A stretch of 64,000 nucleotides of DNA from Kazachstania africana CBS 2517 (taxonomy: Eukaryota; Ascomycota; Saccharomycetes; Saccharomycetales; Saccharomycetaceae): positions 310,001-374,000 of the forward strand of contig NC_018950.1 in the NCBI RefSeq assembly GCF_000304475.1. Reading direction: 5' to 3'. Position 1 is the first letter of the stretch. Each line of letters begins with the position of its first letter. A program made the position numbers and the translations under genes. Below are positions 48,195 through 59,900 of the stretch, piece by piece. The notes beneath the pieces were generated by a model. It ran no database searches. It worked only from the letters and a program-made list of their open reading frames with translations, and was not told where the DNA came from.

Positions 48195-49481
48195 GTATGG
48201 GGAGATGGCTGTTTTCTATCAAGAATAAGAAATTGGAGAAAGATGGAATGAGTACATATTATATATATGGGGGAAGTGGAGGAGTAGGAAATGAACGAGA
48301 GGTCATCAGGTAGAACTGTCTGCATACATTGCGTCGTTTTTTCTTTCGACCCTTCTCCTTCTGTGTGGTGATGGTTGTGTTGTAAAACTGATTTTTTTCA
48401 TGCAGTCATAAGAAATCAGGAAATCCAGCCGTTAGTGTAAGTGGGAAAAGTAGTGCATTAAGTTATTAGGATCAAGGGCCAGATTGGGATGCAGCGATAG
48501 GAGTTCGGTAAATGTGCATTAAAGTGTATGTACAAAGAGGGAAAATCAGAGAAAGAGGTGTTGCATGGAATGGAAAATATTGTGGGAGAGATGTCAACGT
48601 TAAGTTGTTTTGATACGTGGGAGAGACCATCTCTGAGGAATTCGCCCATCATCGAAGAAGCACACTGTATGAGAAGAGTTCCGCGTGCGATGATGGGAAG
48701 AGCACCACCGTTGGGAAAGAGTCTCGTTGGGAAGAGCGTCGCGTCTCTGCAAGGCGACACTCTGACAAGGACACGTTACCCCTTCGTCTGCGGGCTTAAT
48801 ACGCTGTGCCTTTCCCGCCGTAATTTCTCGGTGAGCGAGAGCAAACTCTGCTGCAGAGAATAGTCCGCAGTGGAGTTTTCCTCTTCTGTCATTCGATATG
48901 TCTCTTTCGGGTTCCCCCATCGATGCCTCTCGAGCCAATGGGACCCAGAACTCGACGTAGTCCGAGATGTGAGGTACGTCCTGCTTCGGCATCTCCACTT
49001 TCCTTCGGTTGGTTTCTCCGCAGCTTTTCTACGTTCTCTGGGCTTCTACGCCGGACTGTTCGGAGAGGATGAGGCAATCACCTGACTGCACGAATCCGAG
49101 GAGAAGACAGGAATTTGACCCCCCAAGAGGACGTCGTTCTCCGTTTCAACGATCGCCGCCGCCGTCTGCCGAATGGAACCGCGGCCCAGAAGGACAGCCT
49201 CCCTGCCAAAGATTTCTCCGGCAGGTGACTGCGGACCTGAAGGACTGCATACTGTATTGCAATGGTGGTTAGTTGCTGTACCCCACGTAGCTTACGAATA
49301 TCAATCAATCTGCTTCTCTCTCTGTGAGAGGTGATGTGTCAATACCGTGTCTCTGTGACTCCTCCGCAAAAATAATACGATCTATACAGTGGGTGTTTTT
49401 CCGTTTGGAAAAACTATTAATTTATATTTCCAACTACTACTACTATTACTATATATCAAAGAATAATATAATTTACAGAAT
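48195..49481. promoter_or_regulatory. Long DOT6 upstream region with a GC-rich island
   Basis: At 1,287 bp this is the longest gene-free stretch in the window. From about 48,700 to 49,270 the GC content rises sharply; hand counts of three 60-base rows (starting at 48,901, 49,081 and 49,141) give 35, 33 and 40 G+C, against mostly AT-rich rows elsewhere. TTCTCCG (reverse complement CGGAGAA, which fits the Rgt1-type CGGANNA) occurs at 49,014-49,020, 49,137-49,143 and 49,214-49,220. Open frames here (132 codons minus at 48,600-48,998; 87 codons plus at 49,009-49,272) have no recognisable domain and overlap others. It may be a complex promoter, a long 5' leader or a structured RNA. Confidence 0.45.
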
Positions 49482-49497
49482 TCACTCCTTATCTTCT

Positions 49498-49532
<35 letters not shown>

Positions 49533-50861
49533 TTCCTCTTCCGCACGGTGTTGCTGTTGATACGCCCCTTTTCTAAATGATGCTAGCATCTCATTCAAAT
49601 TTCCAGATATATATTGTTCATTGTTTGGTCCCGTGGATAACGTAATTCCTCCTCCTAATAATGCTTCTAATGGTATCCCATCTATAATATTATTACTGTT
49701 ATTTCCCCTTCTATTCCTCTTTGCACCATCTTCAGTATCGTCAGCATCTGTATCTTCTACGTACATATTTTCATCTTCATCACCATACCCATTTGATGAG
49801 TCCTGACTGAATCTTTCTTCAGGTCTCTTCGTAGTTGTTTCAAATATGTCTTCATCATTTGATGGAAATTCAAAGTAACTATAAACTACTCTTCTTTTCA
49901 ATTCAAATGAAATTGGACGGTCATATTTCTTTGATCTTATACGTTCAAACCATTGGTCAACATTTTCATTTTCTTTTAATAATGCAACAATAGTAATACT
50001 CATATTGTCACATCCAATCCCTGTTCCCTCCGTTGTTGGAGAACAGCAAACATCAATGATTCTGGATGCAATATCATTCAATGACATGCCACCTTTATTG
50101 ATACCGTAATAGATTAAATCAACACATTCTTGAGACGAAAGACAATCCCATATACCATCACATGCCAAGATTACAAACTCATCGTCATCATAATTCAATT
50201 GACGTTGAACAATATCAGGGACACAAGTAACGATTTGTTCGTGAGGCCCTAAATCTTCATTTGATTTGAATTCAAAATCACCAATGGCTCTAGATAATGC
50301 TAAGTTACCATTGACACGATCCATTTCAACAAATCCATCTGCTGCCATAATTCTTGATTTTTCACTTATTAAAGTTGGTTTATGATCGTATGATAATGCT
50401 TTGGCTACACCTTTTGTCGCCAAGACCGTTCTTGAATCACCAGAATTGGCACATACAAGTAAATTCTGTAATTTTGATATTAAAATACTTGTCGCGGTAC
50501 AACCACTATGATCATTCTTCAAAATGTTATCCTTTAACATATCTTCATCCATGCTCAAATAAGCGTCAATAAGACATTGAGCAAGATTCCTTTCATTCTT
50601 GAACGAATTCTGCCTCAATAAGATTGGAATCATATTCTTACCTGCAAATTGTGCAACACTGGATCCACCATGACCGTCAAAGATAGAATACACCGCAATA
50701 TGATCCTCTTCCTGTTCATTGAGAACGTTGGGCTCGACAATATGAGAATCCTCCATGGACATTCTCCACCCTTGCATGGCACACGTACCAAAAGCAGTCA
50801 ATAAATCCTCACCTGAATGGTGTTCTTTGTCAATCACTGGATTAGATAAGATTTGACCCAT
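49482..50861 (-). CDS. PTC2: Ptc2, PP2C protein phosphatase
   Basis: The 459-residue protein corresponds to Ptc2 (464 residues), a type 2C Ser/Thr phosphatase that deactivates Hog1, Rad53 and Ire1. PP2C motifs are intact: [23 protein letters not shown] with the metal-binding Asp, [36 protein letters not shown] and [14 protein letters not shown]. The N terminus MGQ would allow Gly2 myristoylation, as suggested for family members. The C-terminal 110 residues are acidic and end in an almost uninterrupted run of 17 Glu followed by DKE, encoded by a GAA/GAG microsatellite. I recall no such tail in S. cerevisiae Ptc2. Confidence 0.95.
49492..49541. repeat. TTC/CTC trinucleotide repeat encoding the PTC2 poly-Glu tail
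   Basis: About sixteen tandem TTC or CTC triplets lie on the plus strand; on the minus strand they encode the Glu run at the end of Ptc2. Triplet slippage should keep the frame, so length variation between strains is expected. Confidence 0.9.
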
Positions 50862-51439
50862 TGTTCCTTCAAAACTTCGATTTTCAAATTACTTTCCAGC
50901 TCACAATAAACCCTATGTCCCAAAAACACACACTGTATTCAAGAGGGCCTGCTATGTCTTCCAGTATCGTCAACCACTGTTTGTGTGTCTGTATCTTTCT
51001 GTTTCTTAAATTTTACACCACCAAATTTTGTTTTTTTCCTTACGACTTTTCCTGGGATTTTGCGATTTTTGAGAAAATGAACCAATTTTTATATTTCAAA
51101 ACATGCGATTCCCACTCAGGAACAACACCATTTTCAATACCATCCTACCCAACAGAACACATCCTTGCATTCTAAAATACATACTATGGCCATAATTCCA
51201 TTTTAGACCTCGAAATTTGGTCAATTTTACCCAGTTTTCTAAGATGATCACTATATACGTTGTGTAATTTACCGCATTTTTCCCACCAGGCAATTTTTTT
51301 TTCACTCTCTGCCCAAAAAAAAAAGTCTCAGCAGGCTGCCGGGCAAAAAAAAATGGATTACTCACATCTTATATTTGAAGTCATCGAGATAACGAGTGTA
51401 AACCATTACTAGCGATAGAAGAACTAATCGCAAGCAGCT
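50862..51439. promoter_or_regulatory. PTC2-TRP2 divergent promoter
   Basis: This 578-bp AT-rich region has A-tracts at about 51,314-51,324 and 51,345-51,353 that probably exclude nucleosomes before TRP2. No perfect Gcn4 site is present; TTACTCA at 51,358-51,364 differs by one base and is weak support. No gene is seen. Confidence 0.5.
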
Positions 51440-52969
51440 ATGTCAGGCACCATCAAGATTCAGCCAAGTTTGGAACACTTGGAACAGTTAGTCGAGGAAA
51501 ATAATGGATCTTCCGTTAATATGTATCCAATTTATGCATTCTTACCATCTCTGTATTTAACTCCGCATGTCGCTTATTTGAAGCTAGCTGACCTGAACAA
51601 TCCTGATAGATCAGAATCTTTCCTTTTGGAAAGTGCCAAGACGAACAATAATCAACTAGATCGTTATTCTTTCATCGGTATCAAACCAAGAAAGATTATA
51701 AAGACCGGTCCAACTGAAAATTTGGAGGTCGATCCACTTATCATACTGGAAGAGGAACTAAAGGACAAAAAACTGGCTGAAAATATTCCTGGTTTACCTA
51801 ATTTAAGTGGTGGAGCCGTAGGTTACATCTCATATGATTGTGTCAGATATTTCGAACCAAAGACTAAGAGACCGTTAAAAGATGTTTTAGAAGTTCCAGA
51901 AGCATATTTAATGATATGTGACACCATTATCGCCTTCGATAACGTCTATCAAAGATTCCAAATCATCCATAACATCAACTTGAATGAAATTGAATCGCTC
52001 GAGAAAGGTTACGAACAAGCTTCCGAAATTATCAGTAAAATCATCGAAAAATTAACAGATGAGTCGGAACCAGTTCCATATCCTGCTCAACCTCCTATCA
52101 AATTAAATCAATCTTTCAAATCTAATATCGGTCAAGAAGGCTATGAAAACCATGTAAAGACTCTAAAGCAACATATCAAGAAAGGAAACATCATTCAAGC
52201 AGTCCCTTCACAAAGGGTCGAAAGGCCAACCTCTTTACATCCATTCAATATCTACCGTCATCTACGTACAGTCAATCCATCCCCTTATTTATTCTACATT
52301 GACTGTCTTGATTTCCAAATCATTGGTGCCTCTCCAGAACTTTTATGTAAGTCAGACAATAAAAATAAACTTATTACACATCCAATTGCTGGTACTATAA
52401 ACAGAGGTAAAACCACAGAAGAAGATAACAAACTGGCTGACGAGTTAGTGGGTTCTTTAAAAGATCGTGCGGAACATGTCATGTTGGTCGATTTGGCAAG
52501 AAATGATATTAATAGAGTATGTGACCCATTAACTACAAATGTCGACAAACTTCTAACTGTAGAAAAATTCTCTCACGTTCAACATTTGGTCTCTCAAGTT
52601 AGTGGTACTTTAAGACCAGATCAAAACAGATTTGATGCCTTAAGATCTATTTTCCCTGCAGGTACCGTAAGTGGTGCTCCTAAAGTTAAAGCAATGGAAT
52701 TAATTGCTGAATTAGAAGGGGAAAGACGTGGTGTCTACGCTGGTGCCGTTGGTAACTGGTCATATGATGGCAAAACAATGAACACATGCATCGCTCTTAG
52801 AACAATGGTTTACAAGAATGGTAGTGCTTTCTTACAGGCAGGTGGTGGTATTGTTTTTGATTCTGACGAATATGATGAATATATTGAAACCATGAACAAA
52901 ATGATGGCTAATCACAATACCATTGTTGAAGCTGAAGAAATCTGGGCTTCGAAAGTCGGTTCTGTTTAA
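51440..52969 (+). CDS. TRP2: Trp2, anthranilate synthase component I
   Basis: The 509-residue protein corresponds to Trp2 (507 residues), which with the glutaminase domain of Trp3 converts chorismate to anthranilate, the first step of tryptophan synthesis, in the cytosol. The feedback-inhibition segment SFLLESAKTNNNQLDRYSF is near residue 53. Chorismate-binding motifs are ASPELLCK, HPIAGTINRGKTTEED, VDLARNDINRVCDP and FPAGTVSGAPKVKAMELI. It is complete, highly conserved, and divergent from PTC2 as in S. cerevisiae. Confidence 0.98.
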   Translation: MSGTIKIQPSLEHLEQLVEENNGSSVNMYPIYAFLPSLYLTPHVAYLKLADLNNPDRSESFLLESAKTNNNQLDRYSFIGIKPRKIIKTGPTENLEVDPLIILEEELKDKKLAENIPGLPNLSGGAVGYISYDCVRYFEPKTKRPLKDVLEVPEAYLMICDTIIAFDNVYQRFQIIHNINLNEIESLEKGYEQASEIISKIIEKLTDESEPVPYPAQPPIKLNQSFKSNIGQEGYENHVKTLKQHIKKGNIIQAVPSQRVERPTSLHPFNIYRHLRTVNPSPYLFYIDCLDFQIIGASPELLCKSDNKNKLITHPIAGTINRGKTTEEDNKLADELVGSLKDRAEHVMLVDLARNDINRVCDPLTTNVDKLLTVEKFSHVQHLVSQVSGTLRPDQNRFDALRSIFPAGTVSGAPKVKAMELIAELEGERRGVYAGAVGNWSYDGKTMNTCIALRTMVYKNGSAFLQAGGGIVFDSDEYDEYIETMNKMMANHNTIVEAEEIWASKVGSV

Positions 52970-53247
52970 TTCAGAATACTTAAAGTAAAATCTTTATATA
53001 TTGACTTAAACTTTTTTTATTATAGAAATGAATAAAATGAACGTTTTTTATTAACAAATGTTGAATGCGTTATAATTTACAGAAGCGATATACCATATAT
53101 ATAGTAGAATATTATAAATATCGTAAAACGTCAAAATATTGATAAATGATGATGTTGAAATATCAAATCCAATAAATTGATGATTATGAAATGAGAAAAA
53201 TAAGATGAAGTACAAAAAAAGAAATACTCGATGCATCATGAGTAACT

Positions 53248-55551
53248 TCATTTCCTATATTGTTCACGGAAATACTTAGCAGCAGCAACCATATTGGTTA
53301 ATGATTGTCTGGTTTCTTCCCATCCTCTAGTTTTCAAACCACAATCTGGATTAACCCAGAATTTTTGAGCAGGGTAGGTTTTCAAGATAGTTTCAATCTT
53401 GGTAATGAATTCCTCCTTTGATGGGACTCTTGGGGAATGAATATCGAATAAACCTAAACCAATATGATTTGGGTAGTCTCTGAATTCGGCAATGTAACCA
53501 GCATCATCCTTCTTAGAGAATTCAATGGAGACAACATCAGCATCTAAAGCCTTAATATGGTTTGGATCTAAATCAGAGTAACAGAAATGGGAGTGAATTT
53601 GAGTCTTGTTCGTGACACCAGAAGTAGCAATTCTGAAAGCTTCAGCAGCCCAGACTTGGTAGTCAGATCTTTCAGCACCTGCTCTTAATGGTAAACCTTC
53701 TCTGATGGCTGGTTCATCGACTTGAATAATCTTAATACCAGCGGCTTCTAGATCGTTGACTTCGTCTCTCAAAGCTAAGGCTAATTGGTAAGCTTGAGTC
53801 TTTTGGTCAACGTCATCTCTTGGGAAAGACCATCTTAAACATGTAATTGGACCAGTTAACATACCTTTGACGTGCTTCTTGGTGATAGATTGAGCATAAA
53901 CAGATTCTTTAACAGACATGGCCTTTGGTCTAGATAAATCACCAACAATAATTGGAGGTCTGACGTATCTTGAACCGTAAGATTGAACCCAACCGTTAGT
54001 AGTGAAGGCGTAACCTTTTAATTGTTCACCAAAGTATTGAACCATATCGTTTCTTTCTGGTTCACCGTGGACTAAGACATCAAGATCGATTTCTTCTTGG
54101 AACCTGATAACCCTTTCAATCTCGGAATTAATGAAGGCTTCATATTCTTCAGCGGAGATGGTACCCTTGTTGAATTTGTTTCTGTTAATTCTAATGTCTT
54201 TAGTTTGAGGGAATGAACCGATAGTAGTAGTTGGGAACAATGGTAAGTTGAAGATTGGTTCTTGTTCAGCTAATCTTTCGGCGAATGGGGCGGCTCTTGT
54301 GGACATTTTGCTGTCAATGGAAGCAACTCTATCTTGGACCTTAGCATCATTGATGATGGTAGAGGTTTGTCTAGCAGCAATGGCATCTGCATTAGATTTC
54401 AAAGCAGCAGACACATCTTCGCCTGAAACATGTTTGGCGATGGTGACAACTTCATCTAATTTTTGAGTAGCAAAAGAGAAGTAATTTTTCAATTCAGTGT
54501 CTAAAGATTTTTCATTTGCTAAATCAACTGGAGTATGTAATAAAGAAGAAGAAGTGGATACAATGACTCTATCAGCACCAAAGATAGAAATTGCCTTGTT
54601 GACGAATTGAGAAGATTTAGCGAAATTGTTTTTCCAAATGTTTCTACCATCGACAATACCAACGGAAAGTTTTTGATTTGGGCCGACTGCAGAAATGACT
54701 TCTTCAAATTGTTCTGGAGCTCTAACGAAATCGAAATGTAAAGAATCGACAGGTAGACCCTTGATAGTGTCCAAGTTTGGAAGAACGGTACCGAAGTAAG
54801 AAGCCAAAGTGATCTTTGGTAATTTAGTTTGTTGACCGAAGAAAGAGTAAGCCTTCTTGATAGCAGCTAAAACTTCTTGTGGTAAATCTAAGACTAAAAT
54901 AGGTTCATCTAATTGGACGTCGGTGGCACCAGCAGCGCTTAATGTTGATAAAATTTCTGCGTATAATGGTAGCAATTTATCCAACAAAGATAATGGGTTT
55001 AAATCTAAGGAATCCTTGTCAGATTTACCCAGGTATAGGAATGAAACAGGGCCTAATAAGACGGGCCTAGTTTGAATACCTAATTCTTTAGCTTCTAAGA
55101 ATTCGTCAACAGGCTTTTGACCATTTAATTTGAAAGTAGTAGAATGGGAGAAAGTTGGTCTGACATAATGGTAGTTAGAATCGAACCATTTAACCATTTC
55201 TAGAGCGGTAACATCTACAGTCTTTTCAGTTTCAGTGGCTTTTCTTTGTAGACCTCTACCCATGGCAAAATAGGTATCTAAAGAAGGTAATTGATACTTG
55301 GAATAACGGTCAGGGATGACATTAAATAAGAGAGACAAATCTAGCACTTGATCGTAGAAAGAGAAATCATTGGAAGGGATGATATCGACACCAGCAGCTT
55401 TTTGTAATTTCCAATTGGAAGCTCTGATATCCTTAGCTACTTTTTGCAATTCATCGACAGTGACTTTACCGTTCCAGTAGCCTTCAGTAGCTTTTTTCAA
55501 TTCTCTGTTTGGACCAATTCTTGGGAACCCTAAGACAGCAGATTGTACCAT
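53248..55551 (-). CDS. MET6: Met6, cobalamin-independent methionine synthase
   Basis: The 767-residue protein has exactly the length of S. cerevisiae Met6. It transfers the methyl group of 5-methyltetrahydropteroyl-polyglutamate to homocysteine in the cytosol. The N-terminal barrel starts VQSAVLGFPRIGPNRELKKA. The C-terminal catalytic barrel has the zinc ligands in HSHFCYSDL and VNPDCGLKTRG, and the folate-site segment LVHGEPERNDMVQYFGEQL. Codon use is highly biased, as expected for an abundant enzyme. The upstream region contains Cbf1, Met31/32 and Gcn4 type sites shared with IES5. Confidence 0.98.
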   Translation of the reverse strand: MVQSAVLGFPRIGPNRELKKATEGYWNGKVTVDELQKVAKDIRASNWKLQKAAGVDIIPSNDFSFYDQVLDLSLLFNVIPDRYSKYQLPSLDTYFAMGRGLQRKATETEKTVDVTALEMVKWFDSNYHYVRPTFSHSTTFKLNGQKPVDEFLEAKELGIQTRPVLLGPVSFLYLGKSDKDSLDLNPLSLLDKLLPLYAEILSTLSAAGATDVQLDEPILVLDLPQEVLAAIKKAYSFFGQQTKLPKITLASYFGTVLPNLDTIKGLPVDSLHFDFVRAPEQFEEVISAVGPNQKLSVGIVDGRNIWKNNFAKSSQFVNKAISIFGADRVIVSTSSSLLHTPVDLANEKSLDTELKNYFSFATQKLDEVVTIAKHVSGEDVSAALKSNADAIAARQTSTIINDAKVQDRVASIDSKMSTRAAPFAERLAEQEPIFNLPLFPTTTIGSFPQTKDIRINRNKFNKGTISAEEYEAFINSEIERVIRFQEEIDLDVLVHGEPERNDMVQYFGEQLKGYAFTTNGWVQSYGSRYVRPPIIVGDLSRPKAMSVKESVYAQSITKKHVKGMLTGPITCLRWSFPRDDVDQKTQAYQLALALRDEVNDLEAAGIKIIQVDEPAIREGLPLRAGAERSDYQVWAAEAFRIATSGVTNKTQIHSHFCYSDLDPNHIKALDADVVSIEFSKKDDAGYIAEFRDYPNHIGLGLFDIHSPRVPSKEEFITKIETILKTYPAQKFWVNPDCGLKTRGWEETRQSLTNMVAAAKYFREQYRK

Positions 55552-56458
55552 TATATAGTTGTTTTCAAATTATTATTAGTATTGTTGGTGATAGTACAAA
55601 TGAGAAAAATAACTAAGAAAGAGGATGATATGAAATAATTATCACAAGAATAAAGACCTGCTTATATATAAAAGTGTACATGTTCCATCCCTTTGTGAGA
55701 TGGCGATCTTTCGAGACGAAATTTTCCACACATACACAACACACATAAAGAGTAGAGTAGTATAAAAGTACCGGATAATGCTAGTCACAATGATACGATT
55801 ATAGTGGAATGAGCTAAAGTAGTATTCTGTGTAAAAACTACAGTACATGATGATGATGATAGTAGCAATGAAGAAAACATGACATTACTCTGCAATTAAA
55901 AATAAAATTTACATACTTTTTCTCCTGCAAGACAGCTTATCGCATACCAAGAAGACTACATCAACACATGCTAATTATTGTGTAGATATCAAGCATAAAT
56001 AGTAATAGTTTCTGATTACGAAACAGATTTCAAAACTATGGCGCAACGTTATGATTTAAAGTGGTTCACACTTTTCGAGGTAATTTTCACAGTTTAAACT
56101 CCGTGAAACGATTAGAAAAAAAAAATCCTGACGAATAAGATGTGAGTTCGGTGGAAAATGAGTACCGAAATGTCACGTGGTTTGCTATTCCTATGCAATT
56201 GCGATTTTAAATGCAATGGTGGGATTTCAACGTTTTGTTGGCCTTGTTAGAGTATTGCTGACTCTGGTAGACTGAGATTAGCTGTCTTTTACAGCTATTT
56301 GAGTGAGTTTAGCATTTTTGGTGCGGTGCGTGGGTGTTATCATTTTATCACCTCTAAGCTTTTTTTTCAGTTGGAGCTATAATATATCCGGTACTGGAGC
56401 TTGATGGAAGTGCACGTTCCATAAGACGTAGTTGTACAGTACAGTTGCTGTTATAGCC
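55552..56458. promoter_or_regulatory. MET6-IES5 divergent region with sulfur and Gcn4 sites
   Basis: This 907-bp region contains CACAGTTT at 56,088-56,095 (Met31/Met32 core AAACTGTG on the minus strand), TCACGTG at 56,173-56,179 (Cbf1 with Met4/Met28) and TGACTC at 56,259-56,264 (Gcn4 core). Together they match the known sulfur and general amino-acid control of MET6, although they lie 540-710 bp from its ATG and closer to IES5. A short ATG-repeat tract is at 55,848-55,860. No gene is seen. Confidence 0.65.
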
Positions 56459-56833
56459 ATGAGTAGTGATTCTGTAAGAAGTGCTTTGGAAAAAGAGTAT
56501 CAGAAATTATCATTAAGGAACGATGAGCTCGTGAAACAGGACTCTACACTAAGGAAAGAGTATACTACTCTGCTTCGAAAAGCTTCTAGTTTGGCATCGG
56601 TTCTCAAGGTGATGGACTCGAAATTGGCCGAACAATGTGAAATAGAACAACCGAAACTTATTGGTGATAGGGCTTTGAAACTCGTTCCAGGATTGCAATG
56701 GTATAACGATCAAATAAATCTTGTTACGCAAAGTTTTGACAATGACAATGAAGAAATCGAAATCCCCAAAGAATTGTTAGATTCGTATACATTATGTAAA
56801 GATACACCTTTATTATATAAAGATTCACAATAA
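56459..56833 (+). CDS. IES5: Ies5, INO80 complex subunit
   Basis: The 124-residue protein corresponds to Ies5 (125 residues), a small yeast-specific subunit of the INO80 chromatin remodeller. The N-terminal half (about residues 1-60) is a predicted coiled coil; the conserved GLQWYNDQINLV lies near residue 82. I chose the ATG at 56,459, because the frame extends upstream only to a TTG at 56,432 and this start gives the family length. It is convergent with TSC11 (72 bp), matching S. cerevisiae YER092W-YER093C. Confidence 0.9.
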   Translation: MSSDSVRSALEKEYQKLSLRNDELVKQDSTLRKEYTTLLRKASSLASVLKVMDSKLAEQCEIEQPKLIGDRALKLVPGLQWYNDQINLVTQSFDNDNEEIEIPKELLDSYTLCKDTPLLYKDSQ

Positions 56834-56905
56834 AGAGAAAAAAAAAGTCAAAAAGAATTACAAAAAAAAAAAATAAAGTAGTTGTAATGCAGGGTAGAGG
56901 ATATC

Positions 56906-59900
56906 TCAATCGGTCTCTGATTGTTGTTGTTTTCTTTTCCTATCATGTCTTATGACGTTTTCTAATGCGTTGGTATTGATGAATAAACCACACAAAAATT
57001 TGCGTACGTGTGGCTTAAATCTGAATTTGTCCATCATTTCCATGACTTTGAAAAACATAATTTCACTCTCAAATAGAGTAGCTCCATACTTCCCGTTTAG
57101 TTCAGTAACCCTTTTGATTGCTGCATTGGATAATATATGATTATCCAGTTGACTAACTGTATCGAGAACTTTATCAATTATGTTTTCCCTATCTTCTTCA
57201 TCTTCAGTAGATATAGCATTTGTGCTATTCACTGTATTATGCCTCTCTCGATTACTGAAAAAATTGGCAACATCTTCAGTGGACTTAATACCAGCTTTAT
57301 TTAATATATTGATGCTATCAATTTCTTTGTTTTCATATAATGGGTTCTCAAGGACTTCCTTTTCCGCCAATAACTTATCTAAATTGATCTTAAAGGTACC
57401 AGAACTCTTGACCAAATCACCAGTATTTGTATCAAGTTCGATTAATTCATCTTTATGATCTTCAGATATTGTCCACTTCTTTTCATTAAAGGATAAAAAT
57501 GTGTCTAGCTTGTTAGGTAAAGTAATACCCAATGGGTCTCCATGCACTGTTACAGAACAATTCCATCCCATTTCGTCTAGAATCTCACAACCTTCTCTTG
57601 TTCTGCTCACTAATCCAAGTATGAAAAAGGCAGTAAATCTTAAACTTGTTGCACTGGCTTCGTTGGCAATTTTAACAACATCTTCAACTAAGGAATAGTT
57701 ATCCAATAGCCCAATGCCCAATTCGGTAGACCCGATGTAACCACAGCACCATAATGCGGCTTTAACTTCTATAATATCGGTTGAGACTTCGTCTCCCATT
57801 GAATCACTCACATATTTCTTGATGGTGTTCATAAATTGAACGAGATCACCACTCTGACTTAGAAGCGTTATCCCATCTTCTGTCTTAGCTAAACTTTCAT
57901 AGAAATGTAAAGGCAACCTATCATTTCTTTCGAAATGATGACTTTTCTCAGAACGAAATTGTGCAGTACTGAGGAATTCTTCAACGATACTCACATATTC
58001 GATATTTTTATGATCTAACCATGACTGTCTTTCTACTTCAACAAAATTAATGTCGTTTAGTAGTTGAAACCCATAGGACTTACTCAAAAGTTCGAATAGA
58101 ATAGGTGAACGAATAAATACCATTTGATCCAAAAATGTTTTTAATGAAAAACTAAATTCTTTCGAACCATATCCTTCCAAAATACATTCATATAAAGCCC
58201 GATCTGCAATGGCAACAACATTTGAACTCAAATCATATAACTGCCTTGTCAACATTTCAATCTTGAATCTACGTAATCTCAATTTATCTTCTTGTGAATC
58301 AATATCTTCCGGTTTTTCAACCATGAGATCCCTTAGTCTTTCTCCGATATGTTTTGTTGCTTTAATTCTAACCACTTCATTTGGATCAACCAACGCCTTC
58401 CCTATTATTATTCGGCAGTGTGGTGAATATGTGAGATTCAGTTCTGGCAACGTCAAAAGCAAAAATTTCAATGAAATTCTATTATCTGTCTGGAACATCT
58501 TGTAAATTATTGTAAAAAAATTCCACCTATCCAATATTTGAATACCATTTTTTGACTGCGTTAATACGCCAATGAATTTGAAGTATCCATATATCATTTT
58601 TGTCTTCAATGAATAGTCATTAAATACATTACCGGCCATATTATCTTCCATTGCTCTGAAAAGCAATGAAGCCACTTGTGGTATAATTTTCGTATCATCC
58701 ATGAGAATTTTCATACCTTCAGGATTTATTGTTAAAGTCTTGAAAAATTGACATCCTACTTGTACATACTTTGCAGACAGCCTCGAGCCCCTATCTACAT
58801 TGGAAAACCTCAACCTCAATGGTCTATAAAAAACCAGCAGTCTTCTGACAAACTTTGTCGACTTTGCTAACTCTTCCAACTGTTTTTTATTCATAAGAGG
58901 ACCTTCCAATAGTTCTTGGATAATATTCCAATTCCAACTAGTGAAATCTTTGGTTTGTAATACCCTAGAGTCATACACCATCTTTCTGAATCTCATGTCA
59001 TCTACCTCGGAAACTAGCGTACTTTCTTTAACTTTTTGAGAGTACTCCTTTATGTTTTCCATATAGCTGATCTTAGTCATTCCTAAAGTATTTCTGTTCT
59101 TATTCAAAGCCTGAATCATCTTACCTATTTGAAATGTCTCTTCCATTAGCGTGGTTGGTTTGAATGCGAAGTTATTAAAGTCAGGAAATAACCCATTATC
59201 AACCAGATTCATTCTTAGATTCATATATTCTGCCAGTAAGTACCTGGCTTTCAGAATTAGGTTGCTACTTACCTTTCTCCTCGTATCGTTACTTACCAGA
59301 CTTAAAACGTAATCATGAAAGTTGCATCTATCTAAAATTAAGATCATCAACGCTAAATGTTGATTTACGGGTAAAGAATCTTTTAAAAATTGGGATGGTC
59401 TCATTCTAAATTTATTTTTTGATTTAGTTTTGTAAGTCAAGGGCCTTATCTTGAGTACATCGAGAAAGATATCGATTAAATATTGTGCACACAAGGGAAC
59501 ATTGAAAAATGAAAGTAATTCCTTTATTGGTCTGAAGTTATCTATCGAGAAGAGCATAATACCATTATAGTTTTTAAAAGCTTTGGAAACTAGTATGGCT
59601 GCATTTTGCATTTTTTCTACGTTAACTGTCGTCTTAGTGCTTGTATCAGAGAAAATTGAGGAAAGAATTGTTATATTGAAATCGTTCAAAAAATATTTCC
59701 TTGTTTGATGAGTCGACATTAGATCAAGTATTGAATCCAAAATTATTGAAGCCAGGGAAAAGGAAGAGTAATCTTGAAGAATTTCTTCAAAGACTCGCAT
59801 CCCATGGCACTCCATAACAAGATTAGGATGTAAGTAGGAAAGTTCCAATAATGATTCCAGTGCCATATTTTTTAATGGATCATCTGGTTTCTCGACACAG

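Noticed and set aside
48600..48998. 132-codon minus frame in the DOT6 upstream island
   Set aside because: GC-rich sequence lowers stop frequency on all frames; overlapping frames exist on the other strand and no domain or hydrophobic pattern is seen.
49009..49272. 87-codon plus frame in the same island
   Set aside because: Low-complexity Arg/Pro-rich translation without a recognisable family; the start is arbitrary.
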